A stretch of DNA of 64,000 nt, from the NCBI GenBank assembly GCA_029259915.1, contig JAJDED010000061.1, positions 124,001 to 188,000 on the forward strand, read 5' to 3'. Source of the stretch: Planctomycetota bacterium. Its GTDB lineage: Bacteria > Planctomycetota > Planctomycetia > Pirellulales > Lacipirellulaceae. Below, piece after piece: positions 1 to 7,922 of this stretch (positions are counted from its first letter, which is position 1; each line of letters opens with the position of its first letter). The notes below the pieces were generated by a model, which was given only the letters and a program-made list of their open reading frames with translations, made no database searches and was not told the origin of the DNA. The translations under genes and the position numbers were made by a program.

Positions 1-2
1 CC

Positions 3-464
3 GCCGCTGTTTGGGTGCCGGTCTGCCTCTATCTCTTATTTTACAACGGAAACCCCGAATTCCCCGACGGACGCCCCGTCGCCGCATTGGGGCTCGCCAT
101 TTACTGTGTGACCGTCGTTTCTATGATTGACAACTTCATCAAACCAATCGTATTGCACGGCCAGGCAAATCTTCACCCGTTGCTAGCACTGTTGAGCGTA
201 ATCGGAGGCGTGCAAGCGCTAGGGCCCATCGGAATCTTGGTGGGTCCAATGCTCGTCGCTTTCCTACAGGCTTTGCTCAACATGCTCAACAAGGAATTGC
301 ACCTGCTTGGTCAAGAGGCCGACGAACACGGCACGCCGGTAGTGTTCGCCACCGCAACGCCAGGAGACGCACCAACCCCCACGCCACAATCGGCCGCTGA
401 TCACAAACAGGGCAAAGACAAAAACGCACCAAGCTCCCGCAAACGGCGCAAAGGAAAGAAGTGA
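3..464 (+). CDS. AI-2E family transporter (PerM-like), C-terminal part, cut by window start
   Basis: The reading frame is open from the first bases of the window and ends at TGA 462-464, so only about 153 C-terminal residues are visible. They contain hydrophobic membrane segments and the stretch DNFIKPIVLHG followed by ALGPIGILVGPM, which is typical of the C-terminal half of AI-2E/PerM-type permeases. These are polytopic inner-membrane proteins proposed to export AI-2 or other small molecules. The last 50 residues are a soluble, Pro/Thr- then Lys/Arg-rich tail. The substrate cannot be told from the sequence. The start lies outside the window. Confidence 0.8.
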   Translation, partial: AAVWVPVCLYLLFYNGNPEFPDGRPVAALGLAIYCVTVVSMIDNFIKPIVLHGQANLHPLLALLSVIGGVQALGPIGILVGPMLVAFLQALLNMLNKELHLLGQEADEHGTPVVFATATPGDAPTPTPQSAADHKQGKDKNAPSSRKRRKGKK

Positions 465-480
465 TTCCAAAACAGAATTA

Positions 481-625
481 ACCACGGAGACACGGAGAGC
501 ACAGAGTTTGATTGCTTATTTCTGAATGCTGATTACTGAATGCAAATTGTTAAAACTCGAGAGAACCCTAAGCAAATCTTAGTTCATCAATCATAGATTC
601 TTTTTCTTCTCCGTGACTCCGTGGT
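481..625. repeat. Inverted-repeat element of the CCACGGAGACACGGAG family
   Basis: The left end (481-506) begins ACCACGGAGACACGGAG and the right end (609-625) reads CTCCGTGACTCCGTGGT, its inverse with one mismatch. Between them is AT-rich DNA with repeated CTGAATGCTGATT-like words. It fills the gap between two convergent genes. The 26-bp left end recurs exactly, inverted, at 19100-19125. It looks like a REP/MITE-type non-coding repeat. Confidence 0.6.
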
Positions 626-660
626 AAATAATCTTGCTATACGCCACTAAGAAGAAGACT

Positions 661-3600
661 TCAGGCACGGCGGGGTTCGAGATGATCGCGCCGTTCGATG
701 GGCCCAAAGCGCTCGTCCTCTTGTCGGTCGCCACGTGGAATTTCATCCGGCAAGATAAACGCCAGAGGCCTTTCGCTCGATTCCGCGACAGGAGATTCGT
801 CCGATTCAATGCGTTCCACAAAAGGATAGTCAAAATAATCGAGCGGCTCGGGTTCCACTTCGATGGCAACCGGCTCCGCTTTCGGTTTGCGACGCTTCTT
901 AAGCTTCGGTTTCTCCACTTCGGGTTCCGGTTCAATATCGGGCACTGCGTCTTCGACCGGTTTGGGTTCCACTTTGCTGAGTCCTTGCCTGTTTGGCAGC
1001 CGTCGGCAGTCGGCATCTTGCGATTTGAACATCTGCCACATGTGTTCATGGCAAGTGAACAGCAACAACTGATGCCCACCCGCCGCGAATTCGCAAAGTA
1101 CCTCGGCAGCCCGCTGCGCGCGGACCGCGTCAAAATTCACCAGCACATCATCCAGCACCATGGGCAAATTGATCCCACGCCGAGCATACGTCGCCACCAG
1201 CGCCATCCGCACACTTAAGTAAAGCTGCTCGCGCGTGCCACGGCTCAGCATCTCGACACGCAGCGACTCGCCCGCCGAATTCTCTACCAGCAAAACATCA
1301 TCGGCAAGCGGGGTCCAAACTCTTCGGTACTCGCCGCCGGTAAGTTTTTCCATGGTGATGGACGCTTCGGCAAGAGTTTCGGGCTGACGGTTCGCTTCGT
1401 AATGGGCGCGAATTCGTTCCAGCACGCGGTTCACCGTCGCATGCTGACGCCATGTTTGCTTGGCATCGACAAGTTGTTTTTCCACGCAACTCAAATCCAA
1501 TTGACGCTCGGCAAGCGTGCGATCTTCGGCCAACGTGCGCTGACGTTGTCGCAGCGAACCGCGCTCGTCGACCAATGTTTTTAACGCCTCTTGCGCGGAT
1601 TCCAATTCTGCCGATGCGGTTTCCCATGAGGCATCGAGGTGCGCAATTCTCTCGGAACTCAACAGCCCGGCAAAAGTTTCTTCGCCCGCATGGTTGCCAA
1701 TAGCCGCCGCAATCTCGCGTGAAATTCTTTTTCGCAGTTTCCGCAGCCGTTCTGTTTCTTGCTGTTTTTCGACAAGCTGGCGATAGACGCTTTCATCTTC
1801 GCAATCAGCCGCCTGGAACAAAGCCTCGCGTCGCCGGCGCAAGCCGGCCACGGTGCGCCGATGACGCGCTTCTTCGGCTTTCAACTCCTTAGCACGCCGA
1901 AACAACCCCTCGCGCCGCTCGATATCCGCCAATTGTCGCTTGCGCTGTTCGACGAGGTGTTCTAACTGCGTGAGAGATTCCGACGCTGTGACATCTGTTT
2001 CCGCTCTATTGCCAGCCTGCAACAAACAGCCAACTTCCACGGCCACGTCGTTGATACGCCGAGTAATGGCCGCATATTCGTGCTGACGCTGGACAAGCGT
2101 TTCGCGACGATGTTTGGTTCGGGATCGCAAATCCTTGAGGGAATCAAACCGTTCAACTACGGCAAGAAACTTCTGTGGATCGAGTTGTTCCGAAAAACCC
2201 AATCCGGTGAGCTTCGCACGCCACGCGGTCATGGCTGTATCGAGTTGCTTTTGGGCTTGTTCGACACGCGACTCCGCGGTGGCCACTTCGTGCCCCGCCT
2301 GTCGACGCTGTGCTTCGACAGGTAAAAGATTTTCCAGTTCGGCCAGATGATCTTCGGCAGCCTGCATTCGCAAAACTACCGAACCATCGGTCATAGGCAA
2401 TTCTGCGTCGACTTTTTCTTTCTCCCGTTCTGCGTCTTCGATCTGTTTTGCCAACACTTCAAGCTGTTGATAACAGGCATCCAACTTTTCAGCGGCAGCA
2501 TCTTCTGTGAAGTATTTGAACAAGAAACTGAAAACACTCATCACCAGCCCGATGATTGCCATCCAACTGCCAAATTTTCCCAGTGGCGAATTAGGCACCA
2601 GGAACCAAACGCCAACCAATAGCGAACCGATGACCACTGCCCCCAGGGTCCAGCCAAATAGCGAAAGGGGCATCACCTGATCGTCGAGCAAGTCTTGGCA
2701 CTGTTGTTCCACTTCCACTTCATGGCTGCGAGCCTGCTCAAGCCGCTGTTCCACTTGTAGTCTTCGCCGCAACCGGGCCACCAGGTCGCTTGCTTCCTGT
2801 ACATCCATCGGCAATTGATACTTTTCGCCGCTCACCAGTGCCGAGTCGATTTGTGACTTGACCGATCGTTCGTTTTCGGTGAGCGTAGCCAGATACCGGC
2901 TCGCCGCGTCGAGTTTCTTGCGGGCAGCACGCAGATCTTCGAGATCTGGCTGCAAGCTCTCGACTTCTTCCGGAGTGATTTCGCGAAGCGATTGATGATC
3001 GACCACTCCCAGAGTGGTACCCAGTCGCTTTTGCTCGCTGGTCAACCGCTGCTCGAACTGCTCCGCTTCGCCGGCTAGCTCGTCCATTTGCCGTTCTAGC
3101 GACATCAGCCAATCTCGCTGTTCGCCGAGGGCTTCGATTCGGCAAGAATTTTTCACCAAAAGTTCGTTGATCCCCAGTTGCTCGGAATCCTCGCGCAACT
3201 GCCGGCGTTGCCCTTCCAGGATGTCGGCCTCGCGTTGGTGCGTTTCAACCCTTTGATTCAAGTCGTCGAGCCGCTGCACGGCATCGTCGGGAAGCACAAT
3301 CCCGCCGGACGCTTGTTGCAGTTGACTGGCGATCTTAGCCCGTTTGCGCCAATTCGGTTTGAGATTCACGGCAATTTCGATCGTGCGGGCGCCGTGCTCC
3401 AACTGGCGGACTGTCTCCTCTTGGCTCTGTATCTCGGCACTGAGTTCTTCGATTCGAATCGCCAACTCCGCCCATTGCCGGCCTTGTTGTTTAAGTTGTA
3501 GGATCTCTCCTCGAAGCGATTCCCGCTGATCTTGCAGATGGATTAGTTTTGAGTTGTGGTCGTCTTCGGTGAGCAAGTCGTGCCGTGTTTGGCGCAAGTT

Positions 3601-4101
3601 TTGAATCACGTCATAGAGACTTACTCGATCCAATCCCGAAGTAAGCCGATACAGCCACTCGGCCGATTGGTTATCGCTCAGCGTGCCCAGTTCTTGAATT
3701 TCGCGCAGTCCGATCGCAAAGATATTATTGTAGGTGCGCTCGTCGACATCGGCCAACGCATCGCGCAAAATGCGATCGCCGGTCTCTTTGCCTTCCTGGT
3801 CGGTGACCGTCACCAGGCCAATATCCTCAGGCCCACGGTCGGCGATGCGGCTTACGGCAAATGGTTCCTGACGATCAATAATCCCCAGCACACCGCCCGG
3901 ATTGCCACCATTGACCGGCGGCAAATATCGACTGCGCCGCTCGGCAGACATGCCGTACATGATCGAGCGGACGAACTGCATCAACGTCGTCTTGCCGGCT
4001 TCGTTGGCGCCGAAAAAGGCGGTTGTTCGCGGCGACAGCTTGTTCAATTCGAGATCGTGCCAAACGCCGAACCCATCGATTTTGATATCGGTAATCTTCA
4101 T
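661..4101 (-). CDS. YhaN-like AAA ATPase of the SMC/Rad50 class with two central membrane segments
   Basis: This 1146-residue protein begins MKITDIKIDGFG. An upstream in-frame start at 4203 would add 34 unlike residues and was not chosen. The N-terminal Walker A is GANEAGKT (about residues 31-38). Long coiled coils follow, interrupted near residues 480-527 by two hydrophobic segments (GAVVIGSLLVGVWFLV and IIGLVMSVFSFLF) where Rad50/SMC proteins carry a hinge. The ABC signature LSRGTREQLYLS (about 950) and Walker B MVLDDVLVNFD (about 980) close the ATPase head. A Pro/Glu/Lys-rich tail of about 110 residues follows. The family pairs with an SbcD/YhaO-type phosphoesterase, and such a gene lies directly upstream on the same strand (4289-5533). 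The likely role is ATP-driven DNA-end handling at the membrane; this is inferred from the family. Confidence 0.8.
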   Translation of the reverse strand: MKITDIKIDGFGVWHDLELNKLSPRTTAFFGANEAGKTTLMQFVRSIMYGMSAERRSRYLPPVNGGNPGGVLGIIDRQEPFAVSRIADRGPEDIGLVTVTDQEGKETGDRILRDALADVDERTYNNIFAIGLREIQELGTLSDNQSAEWLYRLTSGLDRVSLYDVIQNLRQTRHDLLTEDDHNSKLIHLQDQRESLRGEILQLKQQGRQWAELAIRIEELSAEIQSQEETVRQLEHGARTIEIAVNLKPNWRKRAKIASQLQQASGGIVLPDDAVQRLDDLNQRVETHQREADILEGQRRQLREDSEQLGINELLVKNSCRIEALGEQRDWLMSLERQMDELAGEAEQFEQRLTSEQKRLGTTLGVVDHQSLREITPEEVESLQPDLEDLRAARKKLDAASRYLATLTENERSVKSQIDSALVSGEKYQLPMDVQEASDLVARLRRRLQVEQRLEQARSHEVEVEQQCQDLLDDQVMPLSLFGWTLGAVVIGSLLVGVWFLVPNSPLGKFGSWMAIIGLVMSVFSFLFKYFTEDAAAEKLDACYQQLEVLAKQIEDAEREKEKVDAELPMTDGSVVLRMQAAEDHLAELENLLPVEAQRRQAGHEVATAESRVEQAQKQLDTAMTAWRAKLTGLGFSEQLDPQKFLAVVERFDSLKDLRSRTKHRRETLVQRQHEYAAITRRINDVAVEVGCLLQAGNRAETDVTASESLTQLEHLVEQRKRQLADIERREGLFRRAKELKAEEARHRRTVAGLRRRREALFQAADCEDESVYRQLVEKQQETERLRKLRKRISREIAAAIGNHAGEETFAGLLSSERIAHLDASWETASAELESAQEALKTLVDERGSLRQRQRTLAEDRTLAERQLDLSCVEKQLVDAKQTWRQHATVNRVLERIRAHYEANRQPETLAEASITMEKLTGGEYRRVWTPLADDVLLVENSAGESLRVEMLSRGTREQLYLSVRMALVATYARRGINLPMVLDDVLVNFDAVRAQRAAEVLCEFAAGGHQLLLFTCHEHMWQMFKSQDADCRRLPNRQGLSKVEPKPVEDAVPDIEPEPEVEKPKLKKRRKPKAEPVAIEVEPEPLDYFDYPFVERIESDESPVAESSERPLAFILPDEIPRGDRQEDERFGPIERRDHLEPRRA

Positions 4102-4205
4102 AATTTTTTTCTGCCTATCGCAGACAAGGAATCGGTGCAGCTGAACTTCCTCACTCAGTTGTTCAAGATTCAGTTCGGAAAATGCTTTCCCTTTCTTTCC
4201 CAAAC

Positions 4206-4268
4206 TGAGCCGTAGGCGCTAGCCTCGGGTTTTTCACCAATTCACCCGACGCTAGCGCGTTCGGCTCA
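4206..4268. repeat. Inverted repeat of the GCGCTAGC family between the phosphoesterase and the YhaN-like gene
   Basis: Arms 4206-4230 and 4244-4268 match in 22 of 25 positions, around a 13-nt AT-rich loop. The core is GGCGCTAGC. A related inverted repeat lies at 15751-15815. It could form a stem-loop in the mRNA between the two genes, but it looks more like a dispersed REP-type element than a dedicated terminator. Confidence 0.6.
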
Positions 4269-4288
4269 TACCGAACTTGAAATTACTG

Positions 4289-5533
4289 TCACTTATCGTC
4301 ATGAATCGTCAGAGCTTCTTCACCGTCCATCATGTCGACGCCCATTTTGGATGCCGCCCACAACAACGAACCACGCTCGGCTTCCGTCACACATGCCAAC
4401 TCTGCCCAAGACGTGTCGCGTAACGACTCGGGAAGAAAATCTTCCAACTCGAGCGAAATGTCGCTGTCGGCCTCAAGCTTGCGGAATTCTCTCAGCAAAT
4501 CGCCCATGATCGTTTCTTCGTCGGCCCACTCTTGCGGCACATCCAACGGCGAATGGCATTCCAGCCCCACCGTCCACAAGCTCGGCGACTGCTGGCCATA
4601 TTGCTCGCGCAACAGCGACCGAATGTCGTCGCTGATGCCACCTTCGCGAATGTGATTGAGTATTTGCCCGCACCCTTCGATCTTCCAAGTGACCAACAGC
4701 GGTGTGTCGGAATGTTGGAGGCGAAGTTTCTTGATCCGATCTTCAATCTGCAAAAATAGCGCGTCCTCGTCGGTGCCGACCGTGACTTCCATAATTTCTG
4801 TCAACCAACGAATCGCATCGCTGGGAACAAACTCGGTCTTCACTTTTCCCGCGTCGTCGACCGTGACCAACGTGCAACCACGCGGACCGGTTTCGCTGGG
4901 GCTGCGTCCCTGGGGCGAACCGCAATAGTGGGCAACGCCCGGCGCCTGGTCGACCGTCTGCCGGCGATGCCTCCCGCCCAACGCCATGTAACCAACCCGG
5001 TCACCTTCTTTTCCGGGTGAAGCGGACGTGCCAAACGACAAACCGACCGTAAACAAACCATGGGCATCGCGGTGAAAACCACTTTCGCTCCCCGGAACTC
5101 CGCCGTCGCTGCTGATTCCCTGAATGCGCGCGACCGTTTCTCCCCGACGCACGTGCTCAATGTTTTCCACCCCAGATACTGGAAAAATGTGGACATTTTT
5201 CGGCAACTCAACACAAGCGGGCCAACTCTCCTGCGAATCGACCTTGCCGCAGGCCCAATAGACGGCAATCCCGTGGCTGGCAAGCCGTTGGAATTGCTCT
5301 GCCAAAAAGACAACTGCCCGCGGCCCGGCAGACTCGAAATCGACCACGTCCCCGCAAAGCAGTAGCGCATCGGCACCTTCGGTCAGCGCTGTTTCAAACA
5401 CATGCTCCGCTGCCCGATAGGGCGCTTCGAGAAACAGTTCGCGAAGATGCTCAGGCACCTCGGCAACGCCGCTCAAGGGGCACTCCAAATGGAAATCGCT
5501 GGCATGAACAAATCGGAGCGGCGGCTGAGACAT
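4289..5533 (-). CDS. SbcD/YhaO-like metallophosphoesterase with degenerate metal site
   Basis: This 414-residue protein has the calcineurin-like fold of Mre11/SbcD/YhaO: ASDFH (D13, H15) and GDVVD (residues 61-65) are intact. The third motif, normally GNHD, reads GKVD (96-99). The segment that usually carries the next His reads GLSFG (164-168), and GHxH reads GGRH (186-189). About four of the seven canonical metal ligands are therefore missing, so nuclease activity is doubtful. It lies upstream of the YhaN-like ATPase on the same strand, with a palindromic repeat between them, which fits a two-subunit complex. A structural or DNA-binding role is the simplest inference. The C-terminal half matches no motif I recognise. 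Confidence 0.75.
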   Translation of the reverse strand: MSQPPLRFVHASDFHLECPLSGVAEVPEHLRELFLEAPYRAAEHVFETALTEGADALLLCGDVVDFESAGPRAVVFLAEQFQRLASHGIAVYWACGKVDSQESWPACVELPKNVHIFPVSGVENIEHVRRGETVARIQGISSDGGVPGSESGFHRDAHGLFTVGLSFGTSASPGKEGDRVGYMALGGRHRRQTVDQAPGVAHYCGSPQGRSPSETGPRGCTLVTVDDAGKVKTEFVPSDAIRWLTEIMEVTVGTDEDALFLQIEDRIKKLRLQHSDTPLLVTWKIEGCGQILNHIREGGISDDIRSLLREQYGQQSPSLWTVGLECHSPLDVPQEWADEETIMGDLLREFRKLEADSDISLELEDFLPESLRDTSWAELACVTEAERGSLLWAASKMGVDMMDGEEALTIHDDK

Positions 5534-5696
5534 CGTCGCCTCCTTGCGTACGTTTTTTAATCTGACAAGTCGATCGCGAGGGGATCCTCGGGCAGTCCCT
5601 TATCCAAGGTGGCCAGTTTAGCCGGAATCGGCCAACCAACCAACTTCAGCTTGCGAAGAACTAATGCTAGCAATTGCCGAGCAACGCTCTCATAAA

Positions 5697-7220
5697 TTAG
5701 TCGTCATACTCCGAATCGTCGTAGCGACTATCTTCCCCGTAGCGTCGGATGGCTTTGCGTCCGACACTGCGGATTATCCCGCGATACTTGTTGCGAACAT
5801 CCATGTAGCTCCAGAGCAAATACAAGTTCCCCGCCCCGGAACCGCTCAACAGCACCCACGCTAAGATCAGAGGAAAAACCATTCCTCCAGTCGAGTTGGC
5901 TGGAGCAACGGGAGGATTGGCCATCGTAGGAGATTGAATGACGGTCGAATTGTTCTGAGGAACCGGATTTCCGCCGGCAGTTTGAAGGTCAGCAGTGGCC
6001 GGCTGAGCGAGCATTTCCCGGCGAATCTCAGGCGTCGCAAGAGAACTCTGCGGCCAGTTGGGATTGGAATCCGAACCGTCGCTGTATCGGTCTGCTTGCG
6101 TACTGCTTGTTCGCTCCGACGGGCTGCTTTCCCGCTCAGTGAAAGCGGGACCTGTGGGCCGACTTGCCACACCTACAGGCTCACGATCTTGTGATCTTGA
6201 CGCCCAATCGGGCGCGCTGTTGTTCGTCGAAGGTTGCTTGTTTTGCGTATCCCATTCTTGCGCCAGCGGCGAATCGGAAAATCGTTCCAGCGGAGGCCAA
6301 GGCGCGTTGAATTCTCCTGATCGGTTTGTCGTTGTTGTCGAAGCGTTCTTCGCCTGGTTCCAATTACCAACTTCTGAGGTAGTTATGGGCAGATCACTAC
6401 GTGGATAACGCGGTTCGATTGTGTTGGAAGAACGCGACTCGCGCAGGTTTGAATTGGTCGCCCGCGAATTGCTCCTTGGGGGCAAGATCGCCCCGGTGCC
6501 GGGAGTAATCGGTGCGCCACCTCGCGCTGACGGCCGAATGGGGGCTTCGTTAGTGAGAATCGAACGCTCGTTTGGTCGATTCCGGTCGTTGGCCCGCTCC
6601 GAAGTCTTGGGCAATATACTGTCGCTGGAATCCCCAAATAGCTGCTCTGCATCTGCCCGAACGGCTTGGCCCGAACTTCGTAATTGGTTGCCGAATGTTT
6701 GGGTGGAATTTTGAATCGGTTCCACGAACCTGTCGCGACCATTTGCTGGTGGGGAAATCGGCTGATTTCGCGGAAGGATCGCGCCCGGCGTTGTTTGCGT
6801 TCGCGACTGCTGGCCAGGCTGTTTACCCGGGGGAAGAATCGGTTGTGTGGCCCGATCGGCGGGCAAAATCGGCTGGTTTCCATAACGCGAGCCAGTCCCC
6901 TGCCCGACCGGCTGGACCGTATACTGAGTTTCGACGATTCCTGACGGTGATTCTTGCCCCGGCCAAGGTTTGAAGTTGGTGACCACCTGTTTGCGTGGTA
7001 ATTCTTCCTCGCCCACCACAATTCGGACTCTGCCGATGGGCCGTATTTCTTCCGGAACCTCGCTGGCAATGGGAATCGTCTGCCCCTGCTGCATCGTCGC
7101 TAACAGCTCCGGCTCTAGCTGCACCAAAACCTCGTATCGCGGGCTGCCGTCGGGCATCGGCTGCCAACCGAACATCACTCCCAATGACGGAAAAAACAGG
7201 AAGAGAATGGCTGAGTGCAT
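5697..7220 (-). CDS. Secreted or membrane-anchored low-complexity protein, function unknown
   Basis: The start at 7220 is preceded by AAAGGA at good spacing, and an upstream in-frame extension was discarded. The 507-residue product begins with a signal-like hydrophobic segment (MHSAILFLFFPSLGVMFG). About 90 residues follow with a folded look (YEVLVQLEPELL, RVRIVVGEEELPRKQVV), then roughly 300 residues rich in Ser, Asn, Pro, Gln and Arg. A membrane segment (VFPLILAWVLLSGSGAGNLYLLW) lies near the C-terminus, before an Arg/Asp/Tyr-rich tail. I do not recognise a family. The layout suggests an envelope protein anchored at its C-terminus. Confidence 0.7.
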   Translation of the reverse strand: MHSAILFLFFPSLGVMFGWQPMPDGSPRYEVLVQLEPELLATMQQGQTIPIASEVPEEIRPIGRVRIVVGEEELPRKQVVTNFKPWPGQESPSGIVETQYTVQPVGQGTGSRYGNQPILPADRATQPILPPGKQPGQQSRTQTTPGAILPRNQPISPPANGRDRFVEPIQNSTQTFGNQLRSSGQAVRADAEQLFGDSSDSILPKTSERANDRNRPNERSILTNEAPIRPSARGGAPITPGTGAILPPRSNSRATNSNLRESRSSNTIEPRYPRSDLPITTSEVGNWNQAKNASTTTTNRSGEFNAPWPPLERFSDSPLAQEWDTQNKQPSTNNSAPDWASRSQDREPVGVASRPTGPAFTERESSPSERTSSTQADRYSDGSDSNPNWPQSSLATPEIRREMLAQPATADLQTAGGNPVPQNNSTVIQSPTMANPPVAPANSTGGMVFPLILAWVLLSGSGAGNLYLLWSYMDVRNKYRGIIRSVGRKAIRRYGEDSRYDDSEYDD

Positions 7221-7369
7221 AGTGGAATCCTTTCTGCGGGCGTCGTGGCCAGCCAAGCCCGGCCGCCGGTGATGTCTCGAATCGTTCCCTCTGGAGGCTT
7301 TTGGCCTAGAGCCCAATTCTAGTCCAATCGCGTGAATCAGCCTATACAAGTGATTCGATTTGCCTCCGA

Positions 7370-7417
7370 CGGAAACCACGCCCTCGCTAGCCCGTCAGGC
7401 CCTCGCGTGGTTCCGCC
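7370..7417. repeat. Short imperfect inverted repeat
   Basis: GGAAACCACGC and GCGTGGTTCC form a stem with one bulged base around a loop containing CTCGCTAGCCCGTCAGG. It lies in the divergent gap between the 5697-7220 gene and the ileS operon and is probably a REP-type element. Confidence 0.4.
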
Positions 7418-7502
7418 GGGTATCGTTGCTCAATCCTGCTTGACAGAACCCGGGTTGGTTGTGCAGAATCCGCGCCTGCACTATTTTGGCATAAGTCTTA
7501 AA

Positions 7503-7532
7503 TTGCACGGGCTCCAGTCTGTAGGCTAGAAT
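7503..7532 (+). promoter_or_regulatory. Candidate sigma-70-type promoter of the acidic protein-ileS-purN operon
   Basis: TTGCAC (7503-7508) and TAGAAT (7527-7532) are separated by 18 bases, about 60 bp before the first gene. The same -10 hexamer occurs upstream of tRNA-Ser and of the SF1 helicase gene. Confidence 0.45.
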
Positions 7533-7593
7533 GCTAGCACTTGATAGTCGGATGTTTTCTCAAGAGTAAGTAATAGTATCGAAGGACCAGAAG

Positions 7594-7893
7594 ATGGGAT
7601 GTGGATTAGTCAGTTCGACCGAACCAAAAAGTAAAGATAGGTGTCTGTTTCCTTGGACGTCGGGGAATGGGAATCCCTTGTCAAGCGACATCGTCGCCGA
7701 AGCGAGCGATCCGTTCGACGACTTCGACGAAGACGATTTCGACGACGACTTCGACGACGACTTCGAGGAAGATTGGGAAGACGATCTCACCGAAGACGAA
7801 GAATTCCCCGACACGTTCGGCGGGCAAGACGACGAGGACGAGGACGACAAAAAGGACTCTCCGTTCAGCGACGACCCTGACTTCGATAAATAG
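7594..7893 (+). CDS. Small highly acidic protein upstream of ileS
   Basis: This 99-residue ORF has AAGGA about 7 bases before ATG 7594. From about residue 35 it is mostly Asp and Glu with Phe at regular intervals (for example [17 protein letters not shown]), a disordered acidic tail with no catalytic motif. It ends 29 bp before ileS in the same direction, so it is probably the first gene of an ileS-purN operon. The minus-strand frame across the same DNA gives a low-complexity Ser-rich product and is taken as a shadow. Function unknown. Confidence 0.6.
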   Translation: MGCGLVSSTEPKSKDRCLFPWTSGNGNPLSSDIVAEASDPFDDFDEDDFDDDFDDDFEEDWEDDLTEDEEFPDTFGGQDDEDEDDKKDSPFSDDPDFDK

Positions 7894-7922
7894 CCCGTTG
7901 GCAAAACGTAGCGCGGAGATTC

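Noticed and set aside
3556-4215. 219-residue plus-strand frame
   Set aside because: Antisense to the YhaN-like ATPase head, with composition of a shadow frame.
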